Assembly (NCBI GenBank): GCA_946998205.1
Contig: CAMPYJ010000008.1
Location: forward strand, 1 to 64,000
Direction: 5' to 3'
Length of the DNA: 64,000 nucleotides
Source: an uncultured Prevotella sp.
GTDB lineage: Bacteria > Bacteroidota > Bacteroidia > Bacteroidales > Bacteroidaceae
Shown piece after piece: positions 1 to 8,502 of this stretch. A program made the position numbers and the translations under genes. The notes beneath the pieces were generated by a model. That model had not been told where the DNA came from and did not search any database. It was given only the letters and a program-made list of their open reading frames with translations. Positions within the stretch are counted from its first letter, which is position 1. Each line of letters begins with the position of its first letter.

Positions 1-11
1 GACCACAAAAA

Positions 12-56
12 CAGCCTCGCAATCTGACAAAGCTAATTTATAGAACCGCCCTAAAG
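12..56. repeat. Partial copy of the inverted-end element
   Basis: This stretch matches the reverse complement of the left end of the inverted-repeat element at 10884-11159. The shared string includes ATTTATAGAACCGCCCT and about 20 bases of inner flank (CAATCTGACAAAGCT here, CAATCTGTCAAAGCT there). Only one end is visible, because the rest would lie beyond the left edge. The remaining bases up to the first gene are AT-rich and show nothing else I recognise. Confidence 0.6.
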
Positions 57-258
57 GTACGAATGCGTTGAACCTTGGCAAATATATGAAAAAATTTGCA
101 TATGGTGGTTTGATACATTGCGTATTTTTGTTAAAAAACATGAGTTTTGAGCATTTAACAAACTTTATGCGGCGCTTTTTCTCCATTTCGGTGGATATTT
201 TGTAATTTCGCAAGGTATAATGAATCAAAAGGTTTAATTAATGATATCATAAAGAATT

Positions 259-741
259 ATGAAAAAAAGTATTGTTTTGTGCGCGGGCTTGTGCGTCGCA
301 CTGGCTTTTACCGGTTGTAAGTCGAGCGAGAGTGCCTATAAGAAAGCATACGAAAAGGCAAAGGCGCAGGAGAGCGCGCAGGCGTCGGCTCAGACTGAAG
401 CTCCGGTGGTAGCTCCCTTGACGCAAGTTCCGGTAACAGAGACCAAGGTTGTTGATAACGTTGACAACGCGACGGTGCGCACCGAGGACGTGACGGTGGT
501 CAGCGGCAGTGGTCTGAGCGCGTTCAGCGTCGTTGTCGGATCGTTTGGTTTGAAGGCCAATGCGGAGGGGTTGCAGCGTACGTTGAAGGCTGCCGGCTAT
601 GGAGCGCAGGTGGCTTACAACTCCGCGCGCAACATGTACCGCGTCATCGCTTCTACCCATGCGGACAAGGCATCGGCCGTAGCGTCGCGCAACCAGTTCC
701 GTGCGAAGTATCCTGACGCTTGGTTGCTGTACAAGAAATGA
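259..741 (+). CDS. SPOR-domain lipoprotein
   Basis: A 160-residue envelope protein. The N-terminus is a lipoprotein signal peptide (MKKSIVLCAGLCVALAFTGC) with Cys20 as the likely lipidation site. An Ala/Gln/Glu/Val-rich linker (about residues 30-90) leads to a C-terminal SPOR domain (about 90-160, starting near FSVVVGSFGLKANAEGLQ). SPOR domains bind septal peptidoglycan stripped of stem peptides, so a role at the division site is likely; this is inference from the domain. The gene lies 70 bp upstream of ruvX in the same direction. The start is set by the signal peptide. Confidence 0.85.
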   Translation: MKKSIVLCAGLCVALAFTGCKSSESAYKKAYEKAKAQESAQASAQTEAPVVAPLTQVPVTETKVVDNVDNATVRTEDVTVVSGSGLSAFSVVVGSFGLKANAEGLQRTLKAAGYGAQVAYNSARNMYRVIASTHADKASAVASRNQFRAKYPDAWLLYKK

Positions 742-811
742 TAGGCGGTGGGGCAGGAGGCCGGGCTTGAGGAAGCCGTTGGCGCACTCTGCCGTGCCGT
801 GACAGATAAGA

Positions 812-1240
812 ATGCGTATCCTTTCGATTGATTACGGAAAGAAACGTACGGGCATAGCAGTTACCGACCCATTGCAAATCATCGCCAATGGATTGGCAAC
901 TGTTTCCACGTCTGATCTTTTCAATTATCTCAAGAACTATGTGGAGCGCGAGGATGTGGAACGGATTGTCATTGGAAAGCCCATGCAGACCAATGGCAAG
1001 CCCAGTGAGAACATGGCCAGGGTGGAGCAGTTCGTGAACCGATGGCGAAAGGCCATGCCACAGATTCCCATCGAATATTACGACGAGCGTTTCACGTCCG
1101 TGCTGGCTCATCAAGCCATGATAGCAAGCGGCATCGGCAAGAAAGCCCGGCAAAACAAAGCGTTGGTAGACGAGATATCGGCTACCATCATTCTGCAGAG
1201 TTACATGGAGTCGAAGCGAATCAGACAGACAATCCTGTAA
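812..1240 (+). CDS. ruvX: Putative pre-16S rRNA nuclease / Holliday junction resolvase-like YqgF
   Basis: A 142-residue RNase H-fold protein of the YqgF/RuvX family, which matures the 16S rRNA 5' end in E. coli and was earlier called a putative Holliday junction resolvase. The family's N-terminal SIDYGKKRTGIAV motif supplies the first catalytic Asp (Asp7). The YYDERFTS segment and a late VDEISATIIL segment supply the other acidic residues. Length is normal for the family. It is followed by def after a 177-bp gap of G-poor repeated words. Confidence 0.92.
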   Translation: MRILSIDYGKKRTGIAVTDPLQIIANGLATVSTSDLFNYLKNYVEREDVERIVIGKPMQTNGKPSENMARVEQFVNRWRKAMPQIPIEYYDERFTSVLAHQAMIASGIGKKARQNKALVDEISATIILQSYMESKRIRQTIL

Positions 1241-1324
1241 GGCGGTTGGCTGGTTTGCACATTGAATAGGCTGTGAGCCGGCAAGTTCACGGTTCGGTCG
1301 TTAACAGAAAATAGGAATCCATCA

Positions 1325-1417
1325 CCTTGTCAGCCGCTGAACCAGCCCCTCGTCAACGATTAACTTGTAAACGATCACCTCGTTACCTCGTCAACTTGTA
1401 AACTTGTAAACTAAAAA
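1325..1417. repeat. Low-complexity AACTTGTAAAC words upstream of def
   Basis: The def leader repeats the words AACTTGTAAAC and CGTCAAC several times and ends in TAAACTAAAAAATG. The same word family recurs before truB at about 24.08 kb. No promoter or hairpin is obvious in it. Confidence 0.55.
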
Positions 1418-1981
1418 ATGATATTACCTATATATATATATGGTCAACCCGTGCTTCGCAAAGTGGCGCAGGACATCACTCCCGAGTATGAAGGACTGGC
1501 ACAGTTGATACAAGACATGTTTGAAACGCTCGATTCGGCAGACGGCATTGGCCTTGCCGCACCGCAGATAGGAAAGTCCATCCGCGTGGTGGTCATCGAC
1601 CTCAACGTGTTGAGTGACGACCTTCCCGAATACAAAGGTTTCAGGCGGGCATACATCAATCCGCACATCATGGAGATTGACGAGAACGCCCCCAAGCAGT
1701 CGATGGACGAGGGGTGTCTCTCCATCCCCGGCATTCATGAAGCTGTTTCGAGGACCACCCGCATTCGTGTGCGGTACATGGATGACGACTTTACGCCGCA
1801 TGATGAATGGATAGAGGGCTATTTGGCCCGCGTGATGCAGCATGAGTTTGACCATCTGGATGGTAAAATGTTCGTAGACCGCGTATCACCGTTCCGCAAG
1901 CAAATGATTAAAAACAAACTGAAGGGAATGACGCAGGGCAAGTACGAGTGTCACTACCGCACCAAACCCGTTCGCAGATGA
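1418..1981 (+). CDS. def: Peptide deformylase
   Basis: A 187-residue metalloenzyme that removes the formyl group from the initiator methionine of new proteins. All three family motifs are present: GIGLAAPQIG (about residues 45-54), EGCLSIPGI (about 104-112) and QHEFDHLDG (about 147-155). They supply the Cys and two His metal ligands and the catalytic Glu. Length is normal for a Bacteroidetes enzyme. The ATG follows an A-rich stretch with no Shine-Dalgarno sequence, as is usual in this phylum. It shares direction with ruvX and the downstream TPR gene. Confidence 0.97.
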   Translation: MILPIYIYGQPVLRKVAQDITPEYEGLAQLIQDMFETLDSADGIGLAAPQIGKSIRVVVIDLNVLSDDLPEYKGFRRAYINPHIMEIDENAPKQSMDEGCLSIPGIHEAVSRTTRIRVRYMDDDFTPHDEWIEGYLARVMQHEFDHLDGKMFVDRVSPFRKQMIKNKLKGMTQGKYECHYRTKPVRR

Positions 1982-2030
1982 ACCTCCAATGGTGCGCCTG
2001 CCCGCATAAACAGGCGCGCAAGTAGAACGT

Positions 2031-4004
2031 ATGTACCGGCATGTAGTCATCATATTCATGGCTTGTTTGTCGCTCGCGGCACGGGCACAATACAACATAG
2101 ACAAGCTGCTCAGGAATGGTCAGGTGGCCCTTCATTATGAGGACTATGTGCTGTCGATACAGTATTTCAACCAAATCATTGCCCTAAAACCCTATCTTTA
2201 CGAGCCATGGCAATACCGGGCCGTGGCGAAATTCTACCTGGATGACTTTACGGGAGCTGAAGCTGACATCTCCAAAGCCATTGAGCTGAACCCTTACATC
2301 CATCAGTTTTTTGACCTGAGGGCCATCACCGAAATCAAACAAGAGCGATATGATGAGGCCATCGCCGACTATGACCGGGCCATCAGGCTGCAACCCATGC
2401 AGCAAAGTTATTGGTTCAACCGGGCTGTCTGCCTGATGAACGAAAAAAAATACGACGAGGCTTTGCAGCAGACTGACACCATCGTGCGGAAATGGGCTAA
2501 CGCAGCCAACGCCTATTCGCTGAAGGCCGAAATCTATCTGCATGAGAAAGATACCACGCAAGCAGCCAAGTGCTTGGACAAGAGCTTGAAGATAGACCCT
2601 TACGACGGTAACACATGGACCACACGCGCCTACATCAGTCTGGCTCGCAGGAGGTGGAAGAATGCGGACGAGGAACTCTCTAAGGCCATTCATCTGAAGC
2701 CCAACGTGGCCAACAACTATGTGAACCGCGCCTTGGCCCGACTCAATTACAACAATCTTCGTGGGGCGATGGCCGATTATGACTTGGCGCTCGATTTGCA
2801 GCCGAACGACTTTTTGGCTCACTACAACCGGGGATTGCTGCGCATGCAGCTGGGTGATGACAACCGTGCGATAGAAGATTTCAATTTCGTCGTCAAAATG
2901 GAACCCAGAAACGCAATGGCCATCTTTAACCGAGCGCTGCTGCACGACAGGACTGGCAACTTGCGCGCGGCCATTCGTGACTATTCGGCAGTGATTGACC
3001 AATTCCCTAATTTCTGGAATGGGTTGTCCCATCGTGCCAGCTGTTATCGCCGGTTGGGCATGACGGCAAAAGCCGAGATGGACGAATTCCGTATCTTCAA
3101 GGCGCAGATGGACAAGCATGTCGGCATTCAAAAGCGCTGGAGCAACAGCAAATTGAAGACCATGCGCAAGCGCAGTGAGATTGATCCTGAAAAGTATAAT
3201 CAAATAGTCGTGGCCGACGAGAACAAGGTAGAACGCGAATACGAGAGTGAGTATCGGGGAGAGGTTCAAAACCGCAAGGTGGAGGTCACACGCATGCCGA
3301 TGTTCGAGGTGTCGTATCTGCCGTACCATAACGGCATGAATACCTATCAGGCTTTTAATAAAGAAATAGACAACTTTAACAATCAGCACCACTTGAAATA
3401 CCCACTTAACATCACTTGCAAGCCCGCCCAATTGACCGAAGAGAAGTCAAAGGCGTTTCTTGCTCTGATTGATCAGCTGTCGGCTTCTATCCAAGATGCG
3501 AAGAATATGAAGGATGTACATGCCTGGTTGTTGCAACGCGCCGTGGCGTATAGCGTCACGCAGAACTATGACGAGGCTATCAACGACCTGAATGTCTATC
3601 TCGATCAAGACAGTACTTCGGCCATCGCCTACTGGCAGAGAGCCGTATGCCAGTTCATGATGAACGATTTCAACTTCTCTCGTGGGGTTGATGTACAGTT
3701 GAAGGCAGCCAAGACGCTCGATGATTTCAACCAAGCCATCAAGCTGGATGGGCAGAATGCTTACCTATATTATAACCGCGGCAACTTCCATGCGGCTCGC
3801 AAAGATTATCAGTCGGCCATCGATGATTATACCAAGGCCATTGAACTGGACGGCCGGTTGGCTGAGGCTTATTACAACCGAGGTATCATTCGGTTGGAAA
3901 ACACCCATACCAAGAATGCCGGAATCGCTGACTTGAGCAAGGCGGGAGAACTCGGTATTTATGACGCTTATGGCGTCATCAAGCGCAATAGTGCGACAAA
4001 ATAG
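2031..4004 (+). CDS. Exported tetratricopeptide-repeat protein
   Basis: A 657-residue protein with a signal peptide (ending near ARAQ, residue 20) and many TPR units. One block covers about residues 25-360, with repeated patterns such as A.YNRALARLNYNN and FLAHYNRGLLRMQLGD. A charged, low-repeat linker (about 370-450) follows, then a second TPR block (about 490-640). It is probably a periplasmic or membrane-attached scaffold; no catalytic motif is visible. It lies 50 bp after def. The same arrangement of def and a TPR protein is common in Bacteroidales, so the link is probably just conserved order. The specific partner is unknown. Confidence 0.85.
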   Translation: MYRHVVIIFMACLSLAARAQYNIDKLLRNGQVALHYEDYVLSIQYFNQIIALKPYLYEPWQYRAVAKFYLDDFTGAEADISKAIELNPYIHQFFDLRAITEIKQERYDEAIADYDRAIRLQPMQQSYWFNRAVCLMNEKKYDEALQQTDTIVRKWANAANAYSLKAEIYLHEKDTTQAAKCLDKSLKIDPYDGNTWTTRAYISLARRRWKNADEELSKAIHLKPNVANNYVNRALARLNYNNLRGAMADYDLALDLQPNDFLAHYNRGLLRMQLGDDNRAIEDFNFVVKMEPRNAMAIFNRALLHDRTGNLRAAIRDYSAVIDQFPNFWNGLSHRASCYRRLGMTAKAEMDEFRIFKAQMDKHVGIQKRWSNSKLKTMRKRSEIDPEKYNQIVVADENKVEREYESEYRGEVQNRKVEVTRMPMFEVSYLPYHNGMNTYQAFNKEIDNFNNQHHLKYPLNITCKPAQLTEEKSKAFLALIDQLSASIQDAKNMKDVHAWLLQRAVAYSVTQNYDEAINDLNVYLDQDSTSAIAYWQRAVCQFMMNDFNFSRGVDVQLKAAKTLDDFNQAIKLDGQNAYLYYNRGNFHAARKDYQSAIDDYTKAIELDGRLAEAYYNRGIIRLENTHTKNAGIADLSKAGELGIYDAYGVIKRNSATK

Positions 4005-4105
4005 GCTTTCCTTTTAGGCTTCAGCCATGTTTCCCCCATGGCGTCAAAACCCGTTTTTATGGGAATAAACAAACCAAATCGTTATCTTATCTCAAAATAA
4101 AGCAT

Positions 4106-4113
4106 TACTTTTG
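4106..4113 (+). promoter_or_regulatory. Candidate -7 box for thrS
   Basis: TACTTTTG matches the Bacteroidetes TAnnTTTG -7 consensus and lies 31 bp upstream of the thrS start. No clear -33 TTTG is visible. Confidence 0.5.
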
Positions 4114-4143
4114 TGTCGATTAAGATAAATAAACTAATTTGTT

Positions 4144-6108
4144 ATGGTTAAAATCACATTTCCAGACGGCTCGGTACGTGAGTACGAAAAGGGCGTGACT
4201 GGGTTACAAATCGCCGAGAGCATCTCACCGGCTCTCGCCCGCAACGTTGTATCTTGCGGTGTAAATGGTGAGACGGTTGAGCTGAATCGGCCCATCAACG
4301 AAGATGCAACCATCGCGTTGTATCGCTTTGAGGACGAAGAAGGCAAACGAACGTTTTGGCACTCTTCGGCTCATTTGTTGGCAGAAGCATTGAAGGAACT
4401 GTATCCTGGCATTCAGTTTGGATTTGGTCCTGCGATAGAAAACGGCTTCTTCTATGATGTTAAGACGGCCGACGGCACATTCATCTCAGAGAACGACTTC
4501 CCTAAGATTGAGCAAAAAATGATGGAACTGGCCAAGAGAAACCAGCCAATCGTTCGACGTGAGATTTCCAAGGAAGACGCTGTCAAGGAGTTTTCAGCAG
4601 ACGGACAGACGTACAAGGTTGAACACATCGTTGATGATTTGGAAGACGGAAACATCTCAACATATACGCAAGGCAATTTTACTGACCTTTGCCGTGGCCC
4701 TCATCTGATGTCCACGGGATTGATTAAGGCTGTTAAGATAACAAGTGTCGCAGGCGCGTTCTGGCGCGGTGACGCCAAAAACACACAGCTTACCCGCATT
4801 TACGGCATTACCTTCCCCAAGAAGAAGATGCTGGACGAGTATCTGTTGATGCTGGAAGAGGCCAAGAAGCGTGACCATCGAAAGATTGGAAAGGAAATGG
4901 AACTCTTCATGTTCTCAGACCGTGTGGGCAAGGGTATGCCTATCTGGTTGCCGAAAGGGACAGAGCTTCGCCTGCGTTTGCAAGAGATGTTGCGCAAAAT
5001 ACAGAAGCGTTTTGGCTATCAAGAGGTCATCACGCCGCATATTGGCAGCAAGAACTTATATGTCACCAGCGGTCATTATGCCCACTATGGTAAAGACTCT
5101 TTCCAACCCATCCATACACCCGAGGATGACGAGGAGTACATGCTCAAACCCATGAATTGCCCTCATCACTGTGAGGTGTATGCGTACAAGCCTCGTTCGT
5201 ACAAAGATCTTCCGCTGCGTATCGCTGAGTTCGGTACCGTTTATCGTTACGAGAAGAGTGGCGAACTGCACGGATTAACGCGCGTCCGCTCGTTCACGCA
5301 AGACGACGCGCACATCTTCTGTCGTCCTGATCAGGTGAAGAGTGAGTTCCTCCGTGTGATGGACATCATCCAAGCGGTATTCACTATTTTCCATTTCGAT
5401 AACTTTGAAGCGCAGATTAGTTTGCGCGATCCTAACGACAAGGAGAAATACATTGGCTCTGACGAGGTGTGGGCAGAAAGTGAACAGGCCATCATCGAGG
5501 CTTGCAAGGAGAAGGGATTGGATGCAAAGGTGGCCTATGGCGAAGCTGCGTTCTATGGACCTAAGCTCGACTTCATGGTTAAAGATGCCATCGGACGACG
5601 CTGGCAGTTGGGTACCATTCAAGTGGATTACAATCTGCCACAACGTTTCAAGCTCGAATATACGGCGGAGGATAACACCAAAAAGACACCGGTGATGGTG
5701 CATCGCGCGCCATTCGGTTCGCTTGAGCGATTCACGGCTGTGCTCATTGAGCATACTGCCGGTCATTTCCCGTTGTGGCTCACACCCGAGCAGGTGGCCA
5801 TTCTTCCCATCTCTGAGAAGTTTAATGATTATGCTCAGCAGGTGGTCAAGTACCTCACGGCGCAGGACATTCGGGCAACCATTGATGACCGTAACGAGAA
5901 AATAGGGCGTAAAATTCGCGACAACGAGTTGAAACGTGTGCCTTACATGGTTATCGTTGGAGAGAAAGAAGCTGCAGAAGGACTTGTGTCCATGCGTAAA
6001 CAGGGTGGTGGTGAGCAAGCTACCATGAAGATGGAAGACTTCGCCGCACGCATAAACAGCGAGGTGGCCGAAATGCTTGAGGCCACAAACATTCATCCAA
6101 AAGATTGA
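4144..6108 (+). CDS. thrS: Threonine--tRNA ligase
   Basis: A 654-residue class II aminoacyl-tRNA synthetase that charges tRNA-Thr. Domain order is complete: TGS domain (about 1-62), editing domain with the HSSAHLLAEAL histidine motif (about 75-230), catalytic core, and anticodon-binding domain (about 545-645). The core has the zinc-binding MNCPHHCEVY segment, class II motif 2 around RYEKSGELHGLTRVRSF and motif 3 around APFGSLERF. It heads the conserved cluster thrS-infC-rpmI-rplT and has its own candidate promoter. Confidence 0.98.
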   Translation: MVKITFPDGSVREYEKGVTGLQIAESISPALARNVVSCGVNGETVELNRPINEDATIALYRFEDEEGKRTFWHSSAHLLAEALKELYPGIQFGFGPAIENGFFYDVKTADGTFISENDFPKIEQKMMELAKRNQPIVRREISKEDAVKEFSADGQTYKVEHIVDDLEDGNISTYTQGNFTDLCRGPHLMSTGLIKAVKITSVAGAFWRGDAKNTQLTRIYGITFPKKKMLDEYLLMLEEAKKRDHRKIGKEMELFMFSDRVGKGMPIWLPKGTELRLRLQEMLRKIQKRFGYQEVITPHIGSKNLYVTSGHYAHYGKDSFQPIHTPEDDEEYMLKPMNCPHHCEVYAYKPRSYKDLPLRIAEFGTVYRYEKSGELHGLTRVRSFTQDDAHIFCRPDQVKSEFLRVMDIIQAVFTIFHFDNFEAQISLRDPNDKEKYIGSDEVWAESEQAIIEACKEKGLDAKVAYGEAAFYGPKLDFMVKDAIGRRWQLGTIQVDYNLPQRFKLEYTAEDNTKKTPVMVHRAPFGSLERFTAVLIEHTAGHFPLWLTPEQVAILPISEKFNDYAQQVVKYLTAQDIRATIDDRNEKIGRKIRDNELKRVPYMVIVGEKEAAEGLVSMRKQGGGEQATMKMEDFAARINSEVAEMLEATNIHPKD

Positions 6109-6141
6109 AAATTGCATAGAAATGCCTGTGGATAGGGTTGG

Positions 6142-6193
6142 CGAGTAAACAAGAATATGACTTTTCTACGAAGGTTGTTTCCTTGTTTGCTCG
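6142..6193 (+). terminator. Hairpin between thrS and infC
   Basis: CGAGTAAACAAG pairs with CTTGTTTGCTCG across a 28-nt loop (11 of 12 positions strict). The U-run after it is poor, so it could be a weak terminator of thrS or a processing structure. A separate promoter for infC follows it. Confidence 0.4.
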
Positions 6194-6258
6194 TTAATTT
6201 GTATATGTATCCGCAGTAAAAACTCATCTAAATATTTTGCTAATTGTGGTAAAGTCAG

Positions 6259-6266
6259 TAACTTTG
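6259..6266 (+). promoter_or_regulatory. Promoter for infC-rpmI-rplT
   Basis: TAACTTTG is a strong -7 box. A TTTG at 6236-6239 sits 19 bp upstream, the spacing expected of a Bacteroidetes -33/-7 promoter. It would drive the translation-factor/ribosomal-protein operon independently of thrS. Confidence 0.65.
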
Positions 6267-6304
6267 CAACCGTTTAGCGTATGTAAACACATTAATATAG
6301 TTGA

Positions 6305-7003
6305 ATGAAGAATGACAAATTAAGTAATCAGTACCGCGTGAATGAACAGATTCGCGTAAGGGAAGTGCGTGTCGTAGGTGACGATGGATCGCAGGTGATG
6401 CCGACAAAGAAAGCTCTGGATTTAGCTCGTCAGCAGGGAGTTGACCTCGTTGAAATATCTCCTAAAGCGCAACCGCCAGTTTGTCGTTTGGTCGACTATA
6501 GTAAGTTTCTCTACCAACAGAAAAAGCGTGCTAAGGAAATGAAGCAGAAGCAGGTGAAGGTAGAGGTGAAGGAAATACGCTTCGGACCGCAGACTGACGA
6601 GCATGACTATCAGTTTAAGCTGAAACATGCGCAAGAGTTTCTCAATGAGGGAAACAAGGTTCGCGCCTACGTTTTCTTCCGCGGACGCTCCATTTTGTTT
6701 AAAGAACAAGGAGAAGTGTTGCTCCTTCGTTTCGCCAACGACTTGGAAGAGTATGGAAAGGTTGAGCAGATGCCGAAGCTGGAGGGCAAGAAAATGTTCT
6801 TGTATCTTGCGCCTAAAAAGGTTGGCGTGGAGAAGAAAAGCCAGCAAAAGCGTGACCGAGAACAGGCAATGGCTGAAGCTAAGGCCGCTAAGAAGGCGAT
6901 TCCTACCGATGGAACAACAGCAGATGACAAACCAAAGGGTGGATTGTTCGACAACGCCAGGAATGGTTCGGATGCATTGAAGAAACTACAAAACGAAGAA
7001 TAA
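6305..7003 (+). CDS. infC: Translation initiation factor IF-3
   Basis: A 232-residue protein that binds the 30S subunit and checks start-codon selection. The N-terminal domain (about 10-80) has the VREVRVVGDDGSQ and PPVCRLVDYSKFLYQQKKRAK signatures. The C-terminal domain (about 85-175) has VKEIRFGPQTDEHDYQFKLK and RGRSILFKEQG. About 50 extra Lys/Ala-rich residues follow, longer than the E. coli factor (180 aa) but common in Bacteroidetes. The start is an ordinary ATG rather than the rare AUU of E. coli infC. It forms an operon with rpmI and rplT. Confidence 0.97.
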   Translation: MKNDKLSNQYRVNEQIRVREVRVVGDDGSQVMPTKKALDLARQQGVDLVEISPKAQPPVCRLVDYSKFLYQQKKRAKEMKQKQVKVEVKEIRFGPQTDEHDYQFKLKHAQEFLNEGNKVRAYVFFRGRSILFKEQGEVLLLRFANDLEEYGKVEQMPKLEGKKMFLYLAPKKVGVEKKSQQKRDREQAMAEAKAAKKAIPTDGTTADDKPKGGLFDNARNGSDALKKLQNEE

Positions 7004-7080
7004 ACATTGGAATGTGCGTAACGTCTTGGTATATACGTTGCCACAGAAGTAAATAAATAACCATTTAAAATTAACAAAAA

Positions 7081-7278
7081 ATGCCAAAATTAAAGACAAA
7101 CTCCGGTGCGAAGAAGAGATTCAGCTTTACCGGAAAGGGTAAGATCAAGAGAAATCATGCTTACCATAGTCATATCTTGACTAAGAAGACAAAGAAGCAA
7201 AAGAGAAACTTAGTAGGTTACACACTCGTTGACTCGGCAAACCTTAAGCAGGTTCGCGATTTGCTTAACTTGCGTTAA
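7081..7278 (+). CDS. rpmI: 50S ribosomal protein L35
   Basis: A 65-residue basic protein of the large ribosomal subunit, recognised from MPKLKTNSGAKKRF and the KRNHAYHSHILTKK core. It sits 77 bp after infC and 36 bp before rplT, the universally conserved order. Confidence 0.98.
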   Translation: MPKLKTNSGAKKRFSFTGKGKIKRNHAYHSHILTKKTKKQKRNLVGYTLVDSANLKQVRDLLNLR

Positions 7279-7314
7279 TTAACTTTTAGTCAAACAATTT
7301 AAAGGAGAAAAACT

Positions 7315-7659
7315 ATGCCAAGATCAGTAAATCATGTAGCATCAAAAGCAAGAAGAACCCGAATACTGAAGCAGACTAAAGGTTATTTCGGAGCAAGAAA
7401 GAATGTTTGGACCGTAGCTAAGAATACTTGGGAAAAGGGACTTACCTACGCTTACCGCGACCGCCGTAACAAGAAACGCACTTTCCGCTCGTTGTGGATA
7501 CAACGTATCAACGCTGCTGCCCGCTTGGAAGGCATGAGCTATTCTACGTTGATGGGCGCTTTGAGCAAGGCCGGTATTGAAATCAACCGCAAGGTTCTTG
7601 CAGATCTCGCTGTCAACAACCCTGAGGCTTTCAAGGCTATTGTAGACAAAGTGAAGTAA
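7315..7659 (+). CDS. rplT: 50S ribosomal protein L20
   Basis: A 114-residue protein that binds 23S rRNA early in 50S assembly. It starts MPRSVNHVASKARRTRIL and carries the YAYRDRRNKKRTFRSLWI and RINAAARLEGMSYS signatures. It is the last gene of the infC operon and is followed by a strong terminator. Autoregulation through an L20-binding mRNA structure is known elsewhere; I saw no convincing one here. Confidence 0.98.
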   Translation: MPRSVNHVASKARRTRILKQTKGYFGARKNVWTVAKNTWEKGLTYAYRDRRNKKRTFRSLWIQRINAAARLEGMSYSTLMGALSKAGIEINRKVLADLAVNNPEAFKAIVDKVK

Positions 7660-7686
7660 AACGAATTGAAATCAGCGCGATATGAA

Positions 7687-7720
7687 GGGTTGCATCTCAT
7701 TTGAGGTGCAACCCTTTTTT
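7687..7720 (+). terminator. Rho-independent terminator of infC-rpmI-rplT
   Basis: GGGTTGCA and TGCAACCC form the stem, the short loop also pairs partly (TCTCATTTGAGG), and a run of six T follows directly. Confidence 0.9.
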
Positions 7721-8502
7721 GATTCCGTGCCGTCTGTTCCAACCGGTATTCCTGTCGAAACGAGGCGTCCAATGTCAGCCGCACTTCACGTTGACAAATA
7801 ATTTTTTACGTCCGGCTGTATCTGAAGGTTGTTTGTCATTGGTGGTTTGTAGGAAGTACCTCCGAGGGTTCGTTCTCCATTGCGTCCGACCGTGTTTTTT
7901 GAAAGCACCTCCTTCATTCATTTGTATGTTTCAGGGCCAGCTTCTTCATGCTAAGTCGTGAAGGTGTTGAGGATGACTTGGAGAACGTGGGCTGCGTTGA
8001 TACGGCGAGTGCCAGCCTGTCATCCATCCCCGTGTACTGTGAGCTGGCAATGACAGACATGTCCTTGGGCGCAGAAATCACGTTGACGTTCAGTGCGGAG
8101 GGCATTCTCTCAAGCCTAGGATAGGCTTGGTGTCATCGAGCCGATGTCCGTTCGTTCTGATAAGTAGCATGACGTTCAAGGCCGCCATGCCGTTAGTCTG
8201 CCGGTTTTTCAGTCAGTCTACTGTCGTGCATGGCCCCTCGTTTCCACAGCCCATGCCAGTGAAAGCGAACAAGTGCCGGGATGGAGATGCTGAACCGCCA
8301 GCTCGTCTTGCCGATGACAGAGCGCAGACCGGCACGAGGAGAGCGGCAAAGAGAAAACGCGTCTTCCTGTGCCGTAAGCAGTCATTTTCTGTACTTGTCT
8401 GCCCGAATGTTGTTTTTTTTTCCTATTTTTGCATGTATTCATCATGAAATACCCCATTGTTCACGCTGTTTTATTTACTCACAGAACAATATTTGTTTTT
8501 AT
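7721..8502. other. Gene-free stretch before the SLC13 permease
   Basis: About 780 bp, notably less AT-rich than other gaps here. No open frame in it resembles a protein I know. A 58-codon plus-strand frame from 7949 and the antisense frame opposite it are the best open stretches, and neither is convincing. It may be eroded coding DNA. A -7-like TATTTTTG lies at 8424-8431, just before the permease gene. Confidence 0.4.
8424..8431 (+). promoter_or_regulatory. Candidate -7 box for the SLC13 permease
   Basis: TATTTTTG fits TAnnTTTG and lies 71 bp before the chosen start. No matching -33 element is clear. Confidence 0.4.

Noticed and set aside
2184..3431. Long open frame antisense to the TPR gene
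   Set aside because: It mirrors the codon pattern of the TPR repeats on the other strand, has no domain signature and no promoter.
7914..8105. Small minus-strand gene in the 7.7-8.5 kb gap
   Set aside because: Ser/Thr-rich translation with no family resemblance, no promoter and no conserved neighbour.
8281..8502. N-terminal extension of the SLC13 permease
   Set aside because: The 74 upstream in-frame codons look non-coding and the first membrane helix starts at the ATG at 8503.
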